Source of the DNA: Gemella sanguinis ATCC 700632 | GTDB lineage: Bacteria > Bacillota > Bacilli > Staphylococcales > Gemellaceae | Direction: 5' to 3' | Assembly: GCF_000701685.1 (NCBI RefSeq) | Contig: NZ_JNJO01000019.1 | Location: forward strand, 1-35,409 | Length of the DNA stretch: 35,409 nt | Shown here: in pieces, positions 27,911-35,110 of the stretch | Position numbering within the stretch: position 1 is the stretch's first letter | Layout: every line of letters begins with the position of its first letter | Notes under the pieces: generated by a model | The model's input: the letters and a program-made list of their open reading frames with translations, nothing else | Told to the model about the DNA's origin: nothing | Databases searched by the model: none | Made by a program: the position numbers and the translations under genes

Positions 27911-27939
27911 TTGAATCAAAATAATGTAAGTAGTATAAT
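27911..27939 (+). promoter_or_regulatory. Promoter of the YeiH-family gene
   Basis: TTGAAT (27911-27916) and a perfect TATAAT (27934-27939) have 17-base spacing. The leader before the GTG start is about 45 bases. Confidence 0.8.
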
Positions 27940-27992
27940 AAAAACAGAAATGGCTTAATAAGCTTTTTAGAATAAAATAAAGGGGAAAATAA

Positions 27993-28979
27993 GTGGATAG
28001 ATTTAAGAGTTTTAATTTTTATTATACATTACTGATAACTGCAGTAGTATCAGTCGGTGCTAAGTATTTAGCTACATTACCTGCTTTAAAATTATTTGGG
28101 CACTTAGTTATAGCCTTAGTAATAGGTATGGTGTTGCAGTTATCAAAATCATTAAAAGCTCAAACTAAAGGAGACATACCTTTTATAAGTAATAAATTTT
28201 TACGTCTAGGAATTATTTTATTAGGTTTTAAATTAGCATTAGATAAATTACTTACAGAAGGTAAGAAAACATTACTTTTAGCCTTCTTTGTAGTTTTATT
28301 TATGATAATTCTTACTTATACAATGTGTCGAATTTTCAAAGTTGATCATGAACTTGCTTTATTATCATCATGTGGTTGTGGTATTTGCGGAGCTGCTGCG
28401 GTAATGGGTGTAAGTGGACAACTAAGAGCTAAAACAGATAATAGCGTATTAGCTGTTGCGGTAGTAGCTATATTAGGAACGGTGTTTACATTAATAGAAG
28501 TTACATTAAAACCGTATTTAGGATTAGAAGCCTATAACTATGGTATCTTTACAGGAAGTAGCTTGCATGAAATAGCTCATGCTGTTGCTGCAGGTGGCGC
28601 AGGAGGTCAAGTAGCTCTTGATACTGCAATACTTACTAAATTATCTCGTGTACTTATGCTTATTGTAGTTGCAATAGTTTTATTCGTAATTAACCGCCGT
28701 AGCAACGATGAAGCTCAAGGTAAGATGCCAATGCCATACTTTATTATTGGTTTTGTCTTTATGAGTATTCTAGGTAGTTACGTTAGCTTTTTAAAACCGT
28801 TAGCACCATATTTTGTTGATGCAGCTTATATCTTTTTAGGTATGGCTATGACAGCTTTAGGAATGAGTGTTAACTTTAAAGTTATAAAAGAACGAGGTAT
28901 GCGAGTTTTTGTAGCCTGTTTCTTATCATCAACTATCTTAATGATAGTATGCTACTTAATAGCTAAATTTATATTTTAA
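27993..28979 (+). CDS. YeiH/YadS-type (UPF0324) putative sulfate exporter family protein
   Basis: A 328-residue polytopic membrane protein starting with GTG 7 bases after AGGGG. It has about 9-10 hydrophobic segments. Family marks include FLRLGIILLGFKLAL (about 69-83), CGCGICGAAAVMGVSG (about 129-144), GIFTGSSLHEIAHAVAAG (about 184-201) and the C-terminal FLGMAMTALGMSVNFK. This family is annotated as putative sulfate or sulfonate-related exporters, but the transport evidence is thin. A substrate should not be assumed. It is monocistronic, with its own promoter and terminator. Confidence 0.88.
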   Translation: MDRFKSFNFYYTLLITAVVSVGAKYLATLPALKLFGHLVIALVIGMVLQLSKSLKAQTKGDIPFISNKFLRLGIILLGFKLALDKLLTEGKKTLLLAFFVVLFMIILTYTMCRIFKVDHELALLSSCGCGICGAAAVMGVSGQLRAKTDNSVLAVAVVAILGTVFTLIEVTLKPYLGLEAYNYGIFTGSSLHEIAHAVAAGGAGGQVALDTAILTKLSRVLMLIVVAIVLFVINRRSNDEAQGKMPMPYFIIGFVFMSILGSYVSFLKPLAPYFVDAAYIFLGMAMTALGMSVNFKVIKERGMRVFVACFLSSTILMIVCYLIAKFIF

Positions 28980-28990
28980 TACACTTTTTT

Positions 28991-29030
28991 AGAGTAATTC
29001 ATATTAATTAAGAATTACTCTCTTTTATTT
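28991..29030 (+). terminator. Terminator of the YeiH-family gene
   Basis: A perfect 10-bp stem AGAGTAATTC / GAATTACTCT with an 11-base loop is followed by CTTTTATTT. Confidence 0.8.
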
Positions 29031-29080
29031 AATAAATTCTCTGGTATTTTAGGATACTATTTTTAAAAACAAGAAAAACT

Positions 29081-29089
29081 TGATATAAT
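29081..29089 (+). promoter_or_regulatory. Extended -10 promoter of fabK
   Basis: TGATATAAT is an extended -10. The matching -35 position is only T/A-rich. It lies about 55 bases before the ATG at 29144. Confidence 0.5.
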
Positions 29090-29143
29090 ATAAAGACATA
29101 GGAAAAAAGCAATAAAAATTAAAAGGCGTAAAGGAGAATAATT

Positions 29144-30076
29144 ATGACAATAACAAAATTATTAGGGATAAAATATCCAGTATTTCAAGGTGGTATGGCA
29201 CAAATAGCAAGACACGAACTAGCTTCAGCTGTATCTAATGCCGGTGGTTTAGGAATAATCGCATCTGGAGGTATGAGTATTGAACAAATTAGGGAAGAAA
29301 TTGTTAATTGTAAAAAACATACTGATAAACCATTTGCAGTTAATTTAATGTTAATGATGCATAATATAGATGAGATTATCGATGTAGTTATTGAAGAAGG
29401 TGTAGGAATCGTAACAACAGGTGCAGGGACTCCAAGAAAATATATGCCAAAACTAAAAGAAGCAGGAATAAAAGTTATTCCGGTTATCCCATCTGTAAAA
29501 GCAGCTAAAAAAATGGAAGAACTTGGCTGTGATGCTGTTGTTGTAGAAGGTATGGAAGCGGGAGGACATGTAGGAGAAAGTACTACTATGGCTCTTTTAC
29601 CACAAGTAACTAGTGCTGTAAATATTCCTGTTATTGCTGCTGGTGGTATTGCGGACGGAAGAGGAGTAGCTGCTGCATATTGCTTAGGTGCAAGTGGAGT
29701 TCAAATGGGAACAGTATTCTTAGCTACAGAAGAATGTCCAGTCTCAGAAAATTATAAAAATGCTATTTTAGAAGCGGTAGATACTTCAACAACGTTAACT
29801 GGTACAAAATTTGGAGCACCAGTAAGAGGAATTAAAAACGAATTAACTAAGAGATATCATGAATTAGAGGAAAAATCATCAACTCTAATGGAATTAGAAG
29901 AATTAACATTAGGTTCATTAAGAAAAGCAGCTTATGAAGGTGATGTGGAAAATGGATCTATAATGTCAGGGCAAATCGCTGGTTTAGTAAATGAAATAAG
30001 ACCGGTTAAAGATGTAATAGAAGGTATATTTGAAGAAGCTAAAGAAGTTTTAGCAAAAACTAAAATAGAGTTCTAG
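29144..30076 (+). CDS. fabK: FabK-type enoyl-[acyl-carrier-protein] reductase II
   Basis: FabK is an FMN-dependent NAD(P)H enoyl-ACP reductase that completes each round of fatty acid elongation and is insensitive to triclosan. The 310-residue protein is close to pneumococcal FabK in length. It has the opening LLGIKYPVFQGGMAQIA, SNAGGLGIIASGGM (about 30-43), NLMLM, VEGMEAGGHVGE with the conserved His (about 133-144), PVIAAGGIADGRG and GASGVQMGTVFLATEECP. These also occur in the related nitronate monooxygenases. The overall pattern and the GTKFGAPVRGIKN segment favour FabK. It is outside any fab cluster here and has its own promoter and a hairpin after it. GGAG precedes the ATG. Confidence 0.85.
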   Translation: MTITKLLGIKYPVFQGGMAQIARHELASAVSNAGGLGIIASGGMSIEQIREEIVNCKKHTDKPFAVNLMLMMHNIDEIIDVVIEEGVGIVTTGAGTPRKYMPKLKEAGIKVIPVIPSVKAAKKMEELGCDAVVVEGMEAGGHVGESTTMALLPQVTSAVNIPVIAAGGIADGRGVAAAYCLGASGVQMGTVFLATEECPVSENYKNAILEAVDTSTTLTGTKFGAPVRGIKNELTKRYHELEEKSSTLMELEELTLGSLRKAAYEGDVENGSIMSGQIAGLVNEIRPVKDVIEGIFEEAKEVLAKTKIEF

Positions 30077-30096
30077 TAAATTAAATAAAAATAGAA

Positions 30097-30134
30097 TATA
30101 GAGTGATTTATCTAAGTCACTCTATAACTATTTT
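30097..30134 (+). terminator. Hairpin after fabK, possible terminator
   Basis: A perfect 10-bp stem TATAGAGTGA / TCACTCTATA with a 10-base loop is followed by ACTATTTTAAGG. The T tract is short, so some read-through into the next gene is possible. This matters because no clear promoter for the next gene was seen. Confidence 0.6.
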
Positions 30135-30173
30135 AAGGTATTTTTACGAAAATAAATAAAGGAGAATAGTATT

Positions 30174-30704
30174 GTGCAGAATAATGAAAATAAAAGCAAT
30201 GAACTTGAGAACCAGATAGAAAATGCTTCTCAGTTCGAAAAAGAAAGCAACGATGGACAGTCTAACAAAAAAATAAAATCAAAATATTTAAATGAGAAGA
30301 CAGTAACTATTGTGCTAACTTTAGCGGTTGCTTTGATAGCGGTAGTATTTCTCTTTATACGTTCGAATAATACTGTTGGGGCAAAAACATCTCAGGAAGC
30401 GGCTCAAGGGTTTGTAGAAGCGGTAAATTCAGACGACTATGAAAAAGCTAGTAATTATGTTTATTATGAAAATGATGATATAAGAAAAGATGTAAAAAAG
30501 GAATTAAAAGATAAAGATAAAATACAAACTAGTTTACATAGACATTTGTATAAGACATATAAAGACTATAAGATAGTTAGTGTAGATGAACTAGGCGATG
30601 AAGCAAGGGTGACGTTAAAACGAGAGAGCGAACCTGGGAAAATAGTCTATAGTGATTTTAAGATGAAAAAGGTAGACGATAGGTGGTATTGCGACATAAT
30701 GTAA
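30174..30704 (+). CDS. Single-pass membrane protein with DUF4878/NTF2-like extracytoplasmic domain, paralog A
   Basis: A 176-residue protein starting with GTG after AAAGGAG. Residues 1-42 are polar, rich in Asn, Glu, Ser and Lys, and predicted cytoplasmic. Residues about 43-64 (VTIVLTLAVALIAVVFLFI) form one transmembrane helix. The C-terminal about 110 residues begin GAKTSQEAAQGFVEAVNSDDY and end KKVDDRWYCDIM. That layout (A..F..A...D..KA...V near the start, W-Y at the end) resembles DUF4878 and related NTF2/lumazine-binding-like extracytoplasmic domains. The protein 35 bases downstream and the one at 33626 share the same plan and the same residues after the helix (S-N-N-x-V-G-A and variants). 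The function is unknown. Confidence 0.75.
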   Translation: MQNNENKSNELENQIENASQFEKESNDGQSNKKIKSKYLNEKTVTIVLTLAVALIAVVFLFIRSNNTVGAKTSQEAAQGFVEAVNSDDYEKASNYVYYENDDIRKDVKKELKDKDKIQTSLHRHLYKTYKDYKIVSVDELGDEARVTLKRESEPGKIVYSDFKMKKVDDRWYCDIM

Positions 30705-30738
30705 TTTTATGTGTAAATACTAAAGGAGAGAAGTATAC

Positions 30739-31290
30739 ATGGAAAATCAAGATAATAATATTAATAATGACAATAATATAAGTAATGATTCACAATTAAA
30801 TGAAGAGAATGATAATAAACAACAGAATAAAAAGTCTAAATGTGTAAATAAAAAAAATATAACAATCATTTTAACATTGTTGGTTGTTATAATAGCGGGA
30901 ATATTTTTCTTCATTCGTTCATCTAATGCTTATGGGGCGAAAACACCTGAAGAAGCAGCTCGAAAATTTTTAGATGCAGTAGACAAAGAAGATTATTTAA
31001 AAGCTAGTGATTATGTTTACTATGCTTGTAGTGAAAGAAGGGAAGAAGTCAGAAAAGAATTGCAAGAAGAAATAAACAAAGATGATAAAAGAAAAAGGTA
31101 CGTAAACAAGGCCATATATAGAGGTGCGTATGTTTCTTTTAAAGGTTTAATGGTAGGAGAAATAGTAGAAGAAAATGGGAAAGAACCTTATGCTTTATTG
31201 AAAGAGAAACCAGATTCTAATAGGAATAGATCAGGAAACTGGTTATTATTGAAAAAAGTAAAAAATAGATGGTATGTTAACCTAGAATAG
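30739..31290 (+). CDS. Single-pass membrane protein with DUF4878/NTF2-like extracytoplasmic domain, paralog B
   Basis: A 183-residue paralog of the preceding gene, with an AAAGGAGAG ribosome binding site and a 34-base gap, so the two are co-transcribed. The N-terminal about 40 residues are highly Asn/Asp/Gln-rich and predicted cytoplasmic. One helix follows (ITIILTLLVVIIAGIFFFI, about 44-62), then GAKTPEEAARKFLDAVDKEDYLKASDYVYY and a C-terminus KKVKNRWYVNLE. The Asn-rich tail foreshadows the long repeat tail of the paralog at 33626. A strong terminator ends the pair. The function is unknown. Confidence 0.75.
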   Translation: MENQDNNINNDNNISNDSQLNEENDNKQQNKKSKCVNKKNITIILTLLVVIIAGIFFFIRSSNAYGAKTPEEAARKFLDAVDKEDYLKASDYVYYACSERREEVRKELQEEINKDDKRKRYVNKAIYRGAYVSFKGLMVGEIVEENGKEPYALLKEKPDSNRNRSGNWLLLKKVKNRWYVNLE

Positions 31291-31343
31291 GCATAGAAAG
31301 TTAATAATATACTTGATAATGTATAAATAAAAAAGTGAAAATA

Positions 31344-31392
31344 AGCAATAGTTACTAGTTAAAAAATTAGTAATTATTGCTGTTTTTTTTTT
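31344..31392 (+). terminator. Terminator after paralogs A and B
   Basis: AGCAATA-TTACTA (31344-31357, one internal mismatch) pairs with TAGTAA-TATTGCT (31368-31381), then ten T residues follow. Confidence 0.9.
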
Positions 31393-31428
31393 AACGGTAA
31401 TATGCGTTTTTATAGTTTATGACAAAGA

Positions 31429-31458
31429 TTGACAAGTCTATAATAACAATATTATAAT
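31429..31458 (+). promoter_or_regulatory. Promoter of the beta-helix-AAA+ gene
   Basis: A perfect TTGACA (31429-31434) and a perfect TATAAT (31453-31458) are 18 bases apart. The flanks (TTGACAAGT and TATAATATTTAA) match the promoter at 33536. Confidence 0.85.
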
Positions 31459-31501
31459 ATTTAATGACTGTAATAAATAAAAAGTAGAGGATTGTGAATA
31501 T

Positions 31502-33424
31502 ATGGCGGAATTTATAGTTGGACCAAATAATTCATCTTTTTTTAAAAAGAGAAAACACTGGACCTTATTAGAAGCGATAGAAGAGGCTAAAGATGGGGAT
31601 ACTATAATGATATCAAGTGGATATTGTTATGAAAGTGACAAAAATATAGTAATTACAAAAAGTATTAAAATTGTAGGGGATTTTGATTTTGAATCAAAAG
31701 ATAAGTCGAAATTTATACCGGAAATAAGAACAGGGGTATTTGTGAGAAAAGGAGCGGAAGTTACTTTAAAAAATGTGGCTATTAGGCTTAATCGAGAAAA
31801 AAGTAATGCGCTTAACGTAAAAGATTTGGCGGCTATTGTTGGAGAAGGTTTAATAATAGAGAATGCTGTTAAAACAGGTGAAATTTATCCAATCATATAT
31901 GCAGATGATAACGCAAGTATAAAACTATCTAAATCAGTAGTGCGCCCCTCTTCTCTAGAAGTACATAAAGTTTATACAAAAGATGCAAAGTTAGACATAA
32001 ATGCGTCAGTAATTTATGCCAGTATAACTATGTATAATACGAAATTTAAAATAGATAATACTACAGTAGATTATAATGCTTCTAATACTTTATCTATAAA
32101 AGAAAAATCGAAAGGAAGTATGTACAATAACCTTATAAAAGGTGGGGATGTTAAAGATAATATTCCGTGTGTATTTATTAAAGAATCGGAAGTATCAATA
32201 AACTCATCGACGATTTTTCAACCAAACTACAGTAGTGCGCTATGTGTAATTAATTCAACAGTAAATCTTACAAATATAGCAACTAGTTCAGCTAAAATGT
32301 ATGATAGAGCAGTAGTGAAGGTTAATGAACACTCTATTTTTGAAGAAAGTATCTTTGTTGAAGAAAATTCAAGATTTACAGGGGATGTAATATCGATTTT
32401 TGGTCGAATGAATGGAAAGATAAATTTATATATTGCTCAAAATAGTGAAGTTAAGTTTAATCTTATAAATATGGGAAGATTATCAGTACCTCCTATAAAA
32501 GTAGAGAGAGACTCATCATTTGATGTAGCAAAACTAAGACAAATACAGTATAAAGAAGAATCAGGAAATTTCGAAATTGATGAAAGGAAACAACCTGTAG
32601 TTGTTGCTGAATCATTAGAAATAGAATATTTTGGAGAAAAAACTGCTTTTGAAAAATTAGATGAGATGATTGGTTTAACTAAGGTGAAAACTGAAGTTCG
32701 AGAGTTTATTGCTTTAGCTCAGATGAATAAACTTAGAAGAGAAAAAGGATTAGAAGATGCGCCTTTAACACTTCATTCACTATTTTTAGGAAATCCTGGA
32801 ACAGGGAAAACAACCGTAGCAAGATTAATAGGAAAAATATTATATCAAAAAGGTCTTACTAAATCAGATAAATTTGTTGAGACTTCACGTTCAGATCTTG
32901 TTGGAAAATACATTGGGCATACAGCTAAACAAACTAGAGAAGTACTAGAATCAGCGTTAGGTGGAGTGTTATTTGTAGATGAGGCTTATACACTTGCGAC
33001 AGGTGGTGAAAATGACTTCGGTAGAGAAGCAATTAACGAAATATTGAAATTTATGGAAGATAATCGTGAAGATATAGTAATTATCTTCGCAGGTTATACG
33101 AAAAGTATGATGGATTTCTTAGAAACGAACGAAGGTTTAAGAAGTAGAATACCAAACCATTTTAATTTTGAAGATTATACAGTAGATCAATTGTACAAAA
33201 TTGGTTTATTAGAATTGCAAAACCAAGGTTATAAACTTAATCATGAAAAATATGCAGAATTTGTAAAGCATAACTATAATATAAGCAATGATAATAGTAA
33301 TGGTAGATGGATAAGAAATCAAAATGAAAAGCTAAGAAAAAAACTAGCGTTACGTTTACTGGATGATATAAATGCAGATATAACTACGATAACTGATGAA
33401 GATATGGAAAGTGCAAAACTTTAA
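31502..33424 (+). CDS. Fusion of a beta-helix-like region and a CbxX/EccA-type AAA+ ATPase
   Basis: A 640-residue protein without signal peptide or transmembrane helix, so probably cytosolic. Residues about 15-60 (LLEAIEEAKDGDTIMISSGYCYESDKNIVI) have the opening seen in pectate-lyase-like beta-helices. Residues about 60-360 continue as many short strands with regularly spaced Ser/Thr/Asn and hydrophobic positions. A linker is followed by the AAA+ module (about 385-640): FEKLDEMIGLTKVK, Walker A GNPGTGKTT (430-438, Lys436), Walker B LFVDEA (Asp493, Glu494), IIFAGYTKSM sensor region and EGLRSRIPNHF arginine-finger region. This is the CbbX/SpoVK/EccA subgroup. Related ATPases remodel Rubisco or serve type VII secretion. 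No secretion genes are seen here. It is monocistronic, between two groups of DUF4878-like membrane proteins. Role unknown. Confidence 0.85.
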   Translation: MAEFIVGPNNSSFFKKRKHWTLLEAIEEAKDGDTIMISSGYCYESDKNIVITKSIKIVGDFDFESKDKSKFIPEIRTGVFVRKGAEVTLKNVAIRLNREKSNALNVKDLAAIVGEGLIIENAVKTGEIYPIIYADDNASIKLSKSVVRPSSLEVHKVYTKDAKLDINASVIYASITMYNTKFKIDNTTVDYNASNTLSIKEKSKGSMYNNLIKGGDVKDNIPCVFIKESEVSINSSTIFQPNYSSALCVINSTVNLTNIATSSAKMYDRAVVKVNEHSIFEESIFVEENSRFTGDVISIFGRMNGKINLYIAQNSEVKFNLINMGRLSVPPIKVERDSSFDVAKLRQIQYKEESGNFEIDERKQPVVVAESLEIEYFGEKTAFEKLDEMIGLTKVKTEVREFIALAQMNKLRREKGLEDAPLTLHSLFLGNPGTGKTTVARLIGKILYQKGLTKSDKFVETSRSDLVGKYIGHTAKQTREVLESALGGVLFVDEAYTLATGGENDFGREAINEILKFMEDNREDIVIIFAGYTKSMMDFLETNEGLRSRIPNHFNFEDYTVDQLYKIGLLELQNQGYKLNHEKYAEFVKHNYNISNDNSNGRWIRNQNEKLRKKLALRLLDDINADITTITDEDMESAKL

Positions 33425-33473
33425 TAAAAATAGTATGAAAACATCGAATATAGTTAGTAAATATGTGTTTTTC

Positions 33474-33505
33474 TAAGAGAGAGTTGTCAAAACTCTCTCT
33501 TATTT
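33474..33505 (+). terminator. Terminator after the AAA+ gene
   Basis: A perfect 12-bp stem TAAGAGAGAGTT / AACTCTCTCTTA with a 5-base loop. The trailing T tract is short (TTTATAAA). Confidence 0.75.
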
Positions 33506-33535
33506 ATAAAACTTATAAAAATAATACAAGAAATT

Positions 33536-33564
33536 TTGACAAGTTATTCAAATTTAAGTATAAT
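33536..33564 (+). promoter_or_regulatory. Promoter of the repeat-tailed membrane protein gene
   Basis: A perfect TTGACA (33536-33541) and a perfect TATAAT (33559-33564) are 17 bases apart. Its flanks match the promoter of the AAA+ gene (TTGACAAGT; TATAATATTTAA). The leader is about 55 bases, with AAGGAG before the ATG at 33626. Confidence 0.88.
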
Positions 33565-33625
33565 ATTTAAGATAAGTTTTAACTATATTTTAAGTATAGA
33601 GTAATTTTAAGGAGAAATCAGTTGT

Positions 33626-35047
33626 ATGGAGAAAAATAATAATTCTAACGATTTACAATCGGAAAAAGAAACAAATAATAAGGTAGAAGTAAACGATAAA
33701 GTTGAAAAAAATGAAAAGTTGGAAGGTAATGACAAAGTTGAAACTAGTGAAAAGGTAGAAACAAATAATCAAAATAACAACCAACCAAACGGAAATCAAG
33801 GTCAACCAAATGGTCAAAATAACAACCAACCAAACGGAAATCAAGGTCAACCAAATGGTCAAAATAACAACCAACCAAATGGAAATCAAGGGCAACCAAA
33901 TGGTCAATTCAACAATAGACCAAATGGAAATCAAGGGCAACCAAACGGTCAATTTAACAACCAACCAAACGGAAACCAAGGACAGCCAAATGGTCAATTC
34001 AACAATAGACCAAATGGAAATCAAGGGCAACCAAATGGTCAATTTAACAATCGACCAAATGGAAACTATGGACAACCAAATGGCCAATATAATAATCGAC
34101 CAAATGGCAACTATAACCAACCAAACGGTCAATACAATAATCAACAATATGGAAATTATAACCAACCGAATGGTCAATATAACAACCAACAGTACGGAAA
34201 TTATAATCAACCGAATGGTCAATATAATAACCAACAGTACGGAAATTATAACCAACCGAATGGTCAATATAGCAACCAACAATATGGAAATTATAACCAA
34301 CCGAATGGTCAATATAACAACCAACAGTACGGAAATTATAATCAACCGAATGGTCAATATAATAACCAACAGTACGGAAATTATAACCAACCGAATGGTC
34401 AATATAGCAACCAACAATATGGAAATTATAACCAACCGAATGGTCAATATAATAATCAACAATATGGGAATTATAATCAACAAAATGGTCAGTACAATAA
34501 TCAACAATACGGAAATTATAACCAACCGAATGGCCAGTATAATAACCAACCAACAAACAGTCAATTTAGTAACTATTTAAATAACGTTAAAAACAAAATA
34601 AGTAATCTTACTAAGAAACAAATTGTTACTGGATCAGTAATACTAGCTGTTTTAATAGCTGCAATAGCTGGATTTATGTATTTTAGTAATAATGTAGGAG
34701 CAAGCAGTCCAAGAGATGCAGTAGAAGGTTATATAAAAGCTGTGAAAAAAGAAGATTATGTTAAAGCTCAAGATTATATTTACTATCCAAGTAAAGATTC
34801 AAGAAAATTAGTGGATGATGAAATCAAAAAAGTAATGAAAGAAGATGGGGAAGCTAAGAGTAATCTATCTAAATTAACGCGAAAATATAAAGATAGTAAA
34901 GTATTAAATGTAAAAGTTGACGGTGAGTATGCGGCTGATGTAAAAGTTTCAGTAGATGAAGGGGACTCTGCGTTTGCTAGAACAGAAAATACAATAACTG
35001 TTAAAAAAATTGATGGGAAATGGTATATTACAGATAGATACCTTTAA
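33626..35047 (+). CDS. Membrane protein with long Asn/Gln-rich repeat tail and DUF4878/NTF2-like domain, paralog C
   Basis: A 473-residue protein. Residues 1-51 are charged (Lys, Glu, Asn) with EKxE/NDKVE repeats. Residues 52-306 are 17 tandem units of 15 residues, first NQPNGNQGQPNGQFN-like, later NQQYGNYNQPNGQYN-like. A basic segment (NNVKNKISNLTKKQ) precedes one helix (about 332-352, IVTGSVILAVLIAAIAGFMYF). The C-terminal about 115 residues start GASSPRDAVEGYIKAVKKEDYVKAQDYIYY and end KKIDGKWYITDRYL, the same domain as paralogs A and B. The absence of a signal peptide and the Lys-rich side before the helix place the repeat tail in the cytoplasm (inference). The tail has a prion-like or condensate-like composition. 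The function is unknown. Confidence 0.8.
   Translation: MEKNNNSNDLQSEKETNNKVEVNDKVEKNEKLEGNDKVETSEKVETNNQNNNQPNGNQGQPNGQNNNQPNGNQGQPNGQNNNQPNGNQGQPNGQFNNRPNGNQGQPNGQFNNQPNGNQGQPNGQFNNRPNGNQGQPNGQFNNRPNGNYGQPNGQYNNRPNGNYNQPNGQYNNQQYGNYNQPNGQYNNQQYGNYNQPNGQYNNQQYGNYNQPNGQYSNQQYGNYNQPNGQYNNQQYGNYNQPNGQYNNQQYGNYNQPNGQYSNQQYGNYNQPNGQYNNQQYGNYNQQNGQYNNQQYGNYNQPNGQYNNQPTNSQFSNYLNNVKNKISNLTKKQIVTGSVILAVLIAAIAGFMYFSNNVGASSPRDAVEGYIKAVKKEDYVKAQDYIYYPSKDSRKLVDDEIKKVMKEDGEAKSNLSKLTRKYKDSKVLNVKVDGEYAADVKVSVDEGDSAFARTENTITVKKIDGKWYITDRYL
33779..34543 (+). repeat. 17 tandem 45-bp repeats with a recent 135-bp duplication
   Basis: Seventeen in-frame 15-codon units were counted. Two unit types occur: a Gly/Pro-rich type at the start and a Tyr-rich type later. 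Three consecutive units at 34181-34315 are repeated base for base at 34316-34450, so part of the array was duplicated recently. Copy number could change without breaking the frame. Confidence 0.95.
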
Positions 35048-35072
35048 TTTAATGAGTTAATCTATGTAATAA

Positions 35073-35110
35073 AAAAATCTGAAGTATAAAATTATATACT
35101 TCAGATTTTT
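35073..35110. terminator. Strong, possibly bidirectional terminator
   Basis: The perfect 16-bp stem AAAAATCTGAAGTATA / TATACTTCAGATTTTT with a 6-base loop carries A and T tracts on both sides. It ends the repeat-tailed gene and could stop transcription from the transposase side. Confidence 0.92.

Noticed and set aside
31502-33424. Type VII secretion locus based on the EccA-like AAA+ module
   Set aside because: No EssC-type ATPase, EsxA-like WXG100 protein or other secretion component occurs in the window, and the AAA+ subgroup has many other roles.
33779-34543. CRISPR array
   Set aside because: The 45-bp repeats are contiguous with no unique spacers and form an in-frame coding sequence.
33653-34580. 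Open frames in other phases of the Asn/Gln repeat array
   Set aside because: They arise from the 45-bp periodicity. The called frame has a promoter, an AAGGAG site and a recognisable C-terminal domain shared with two paralogs.
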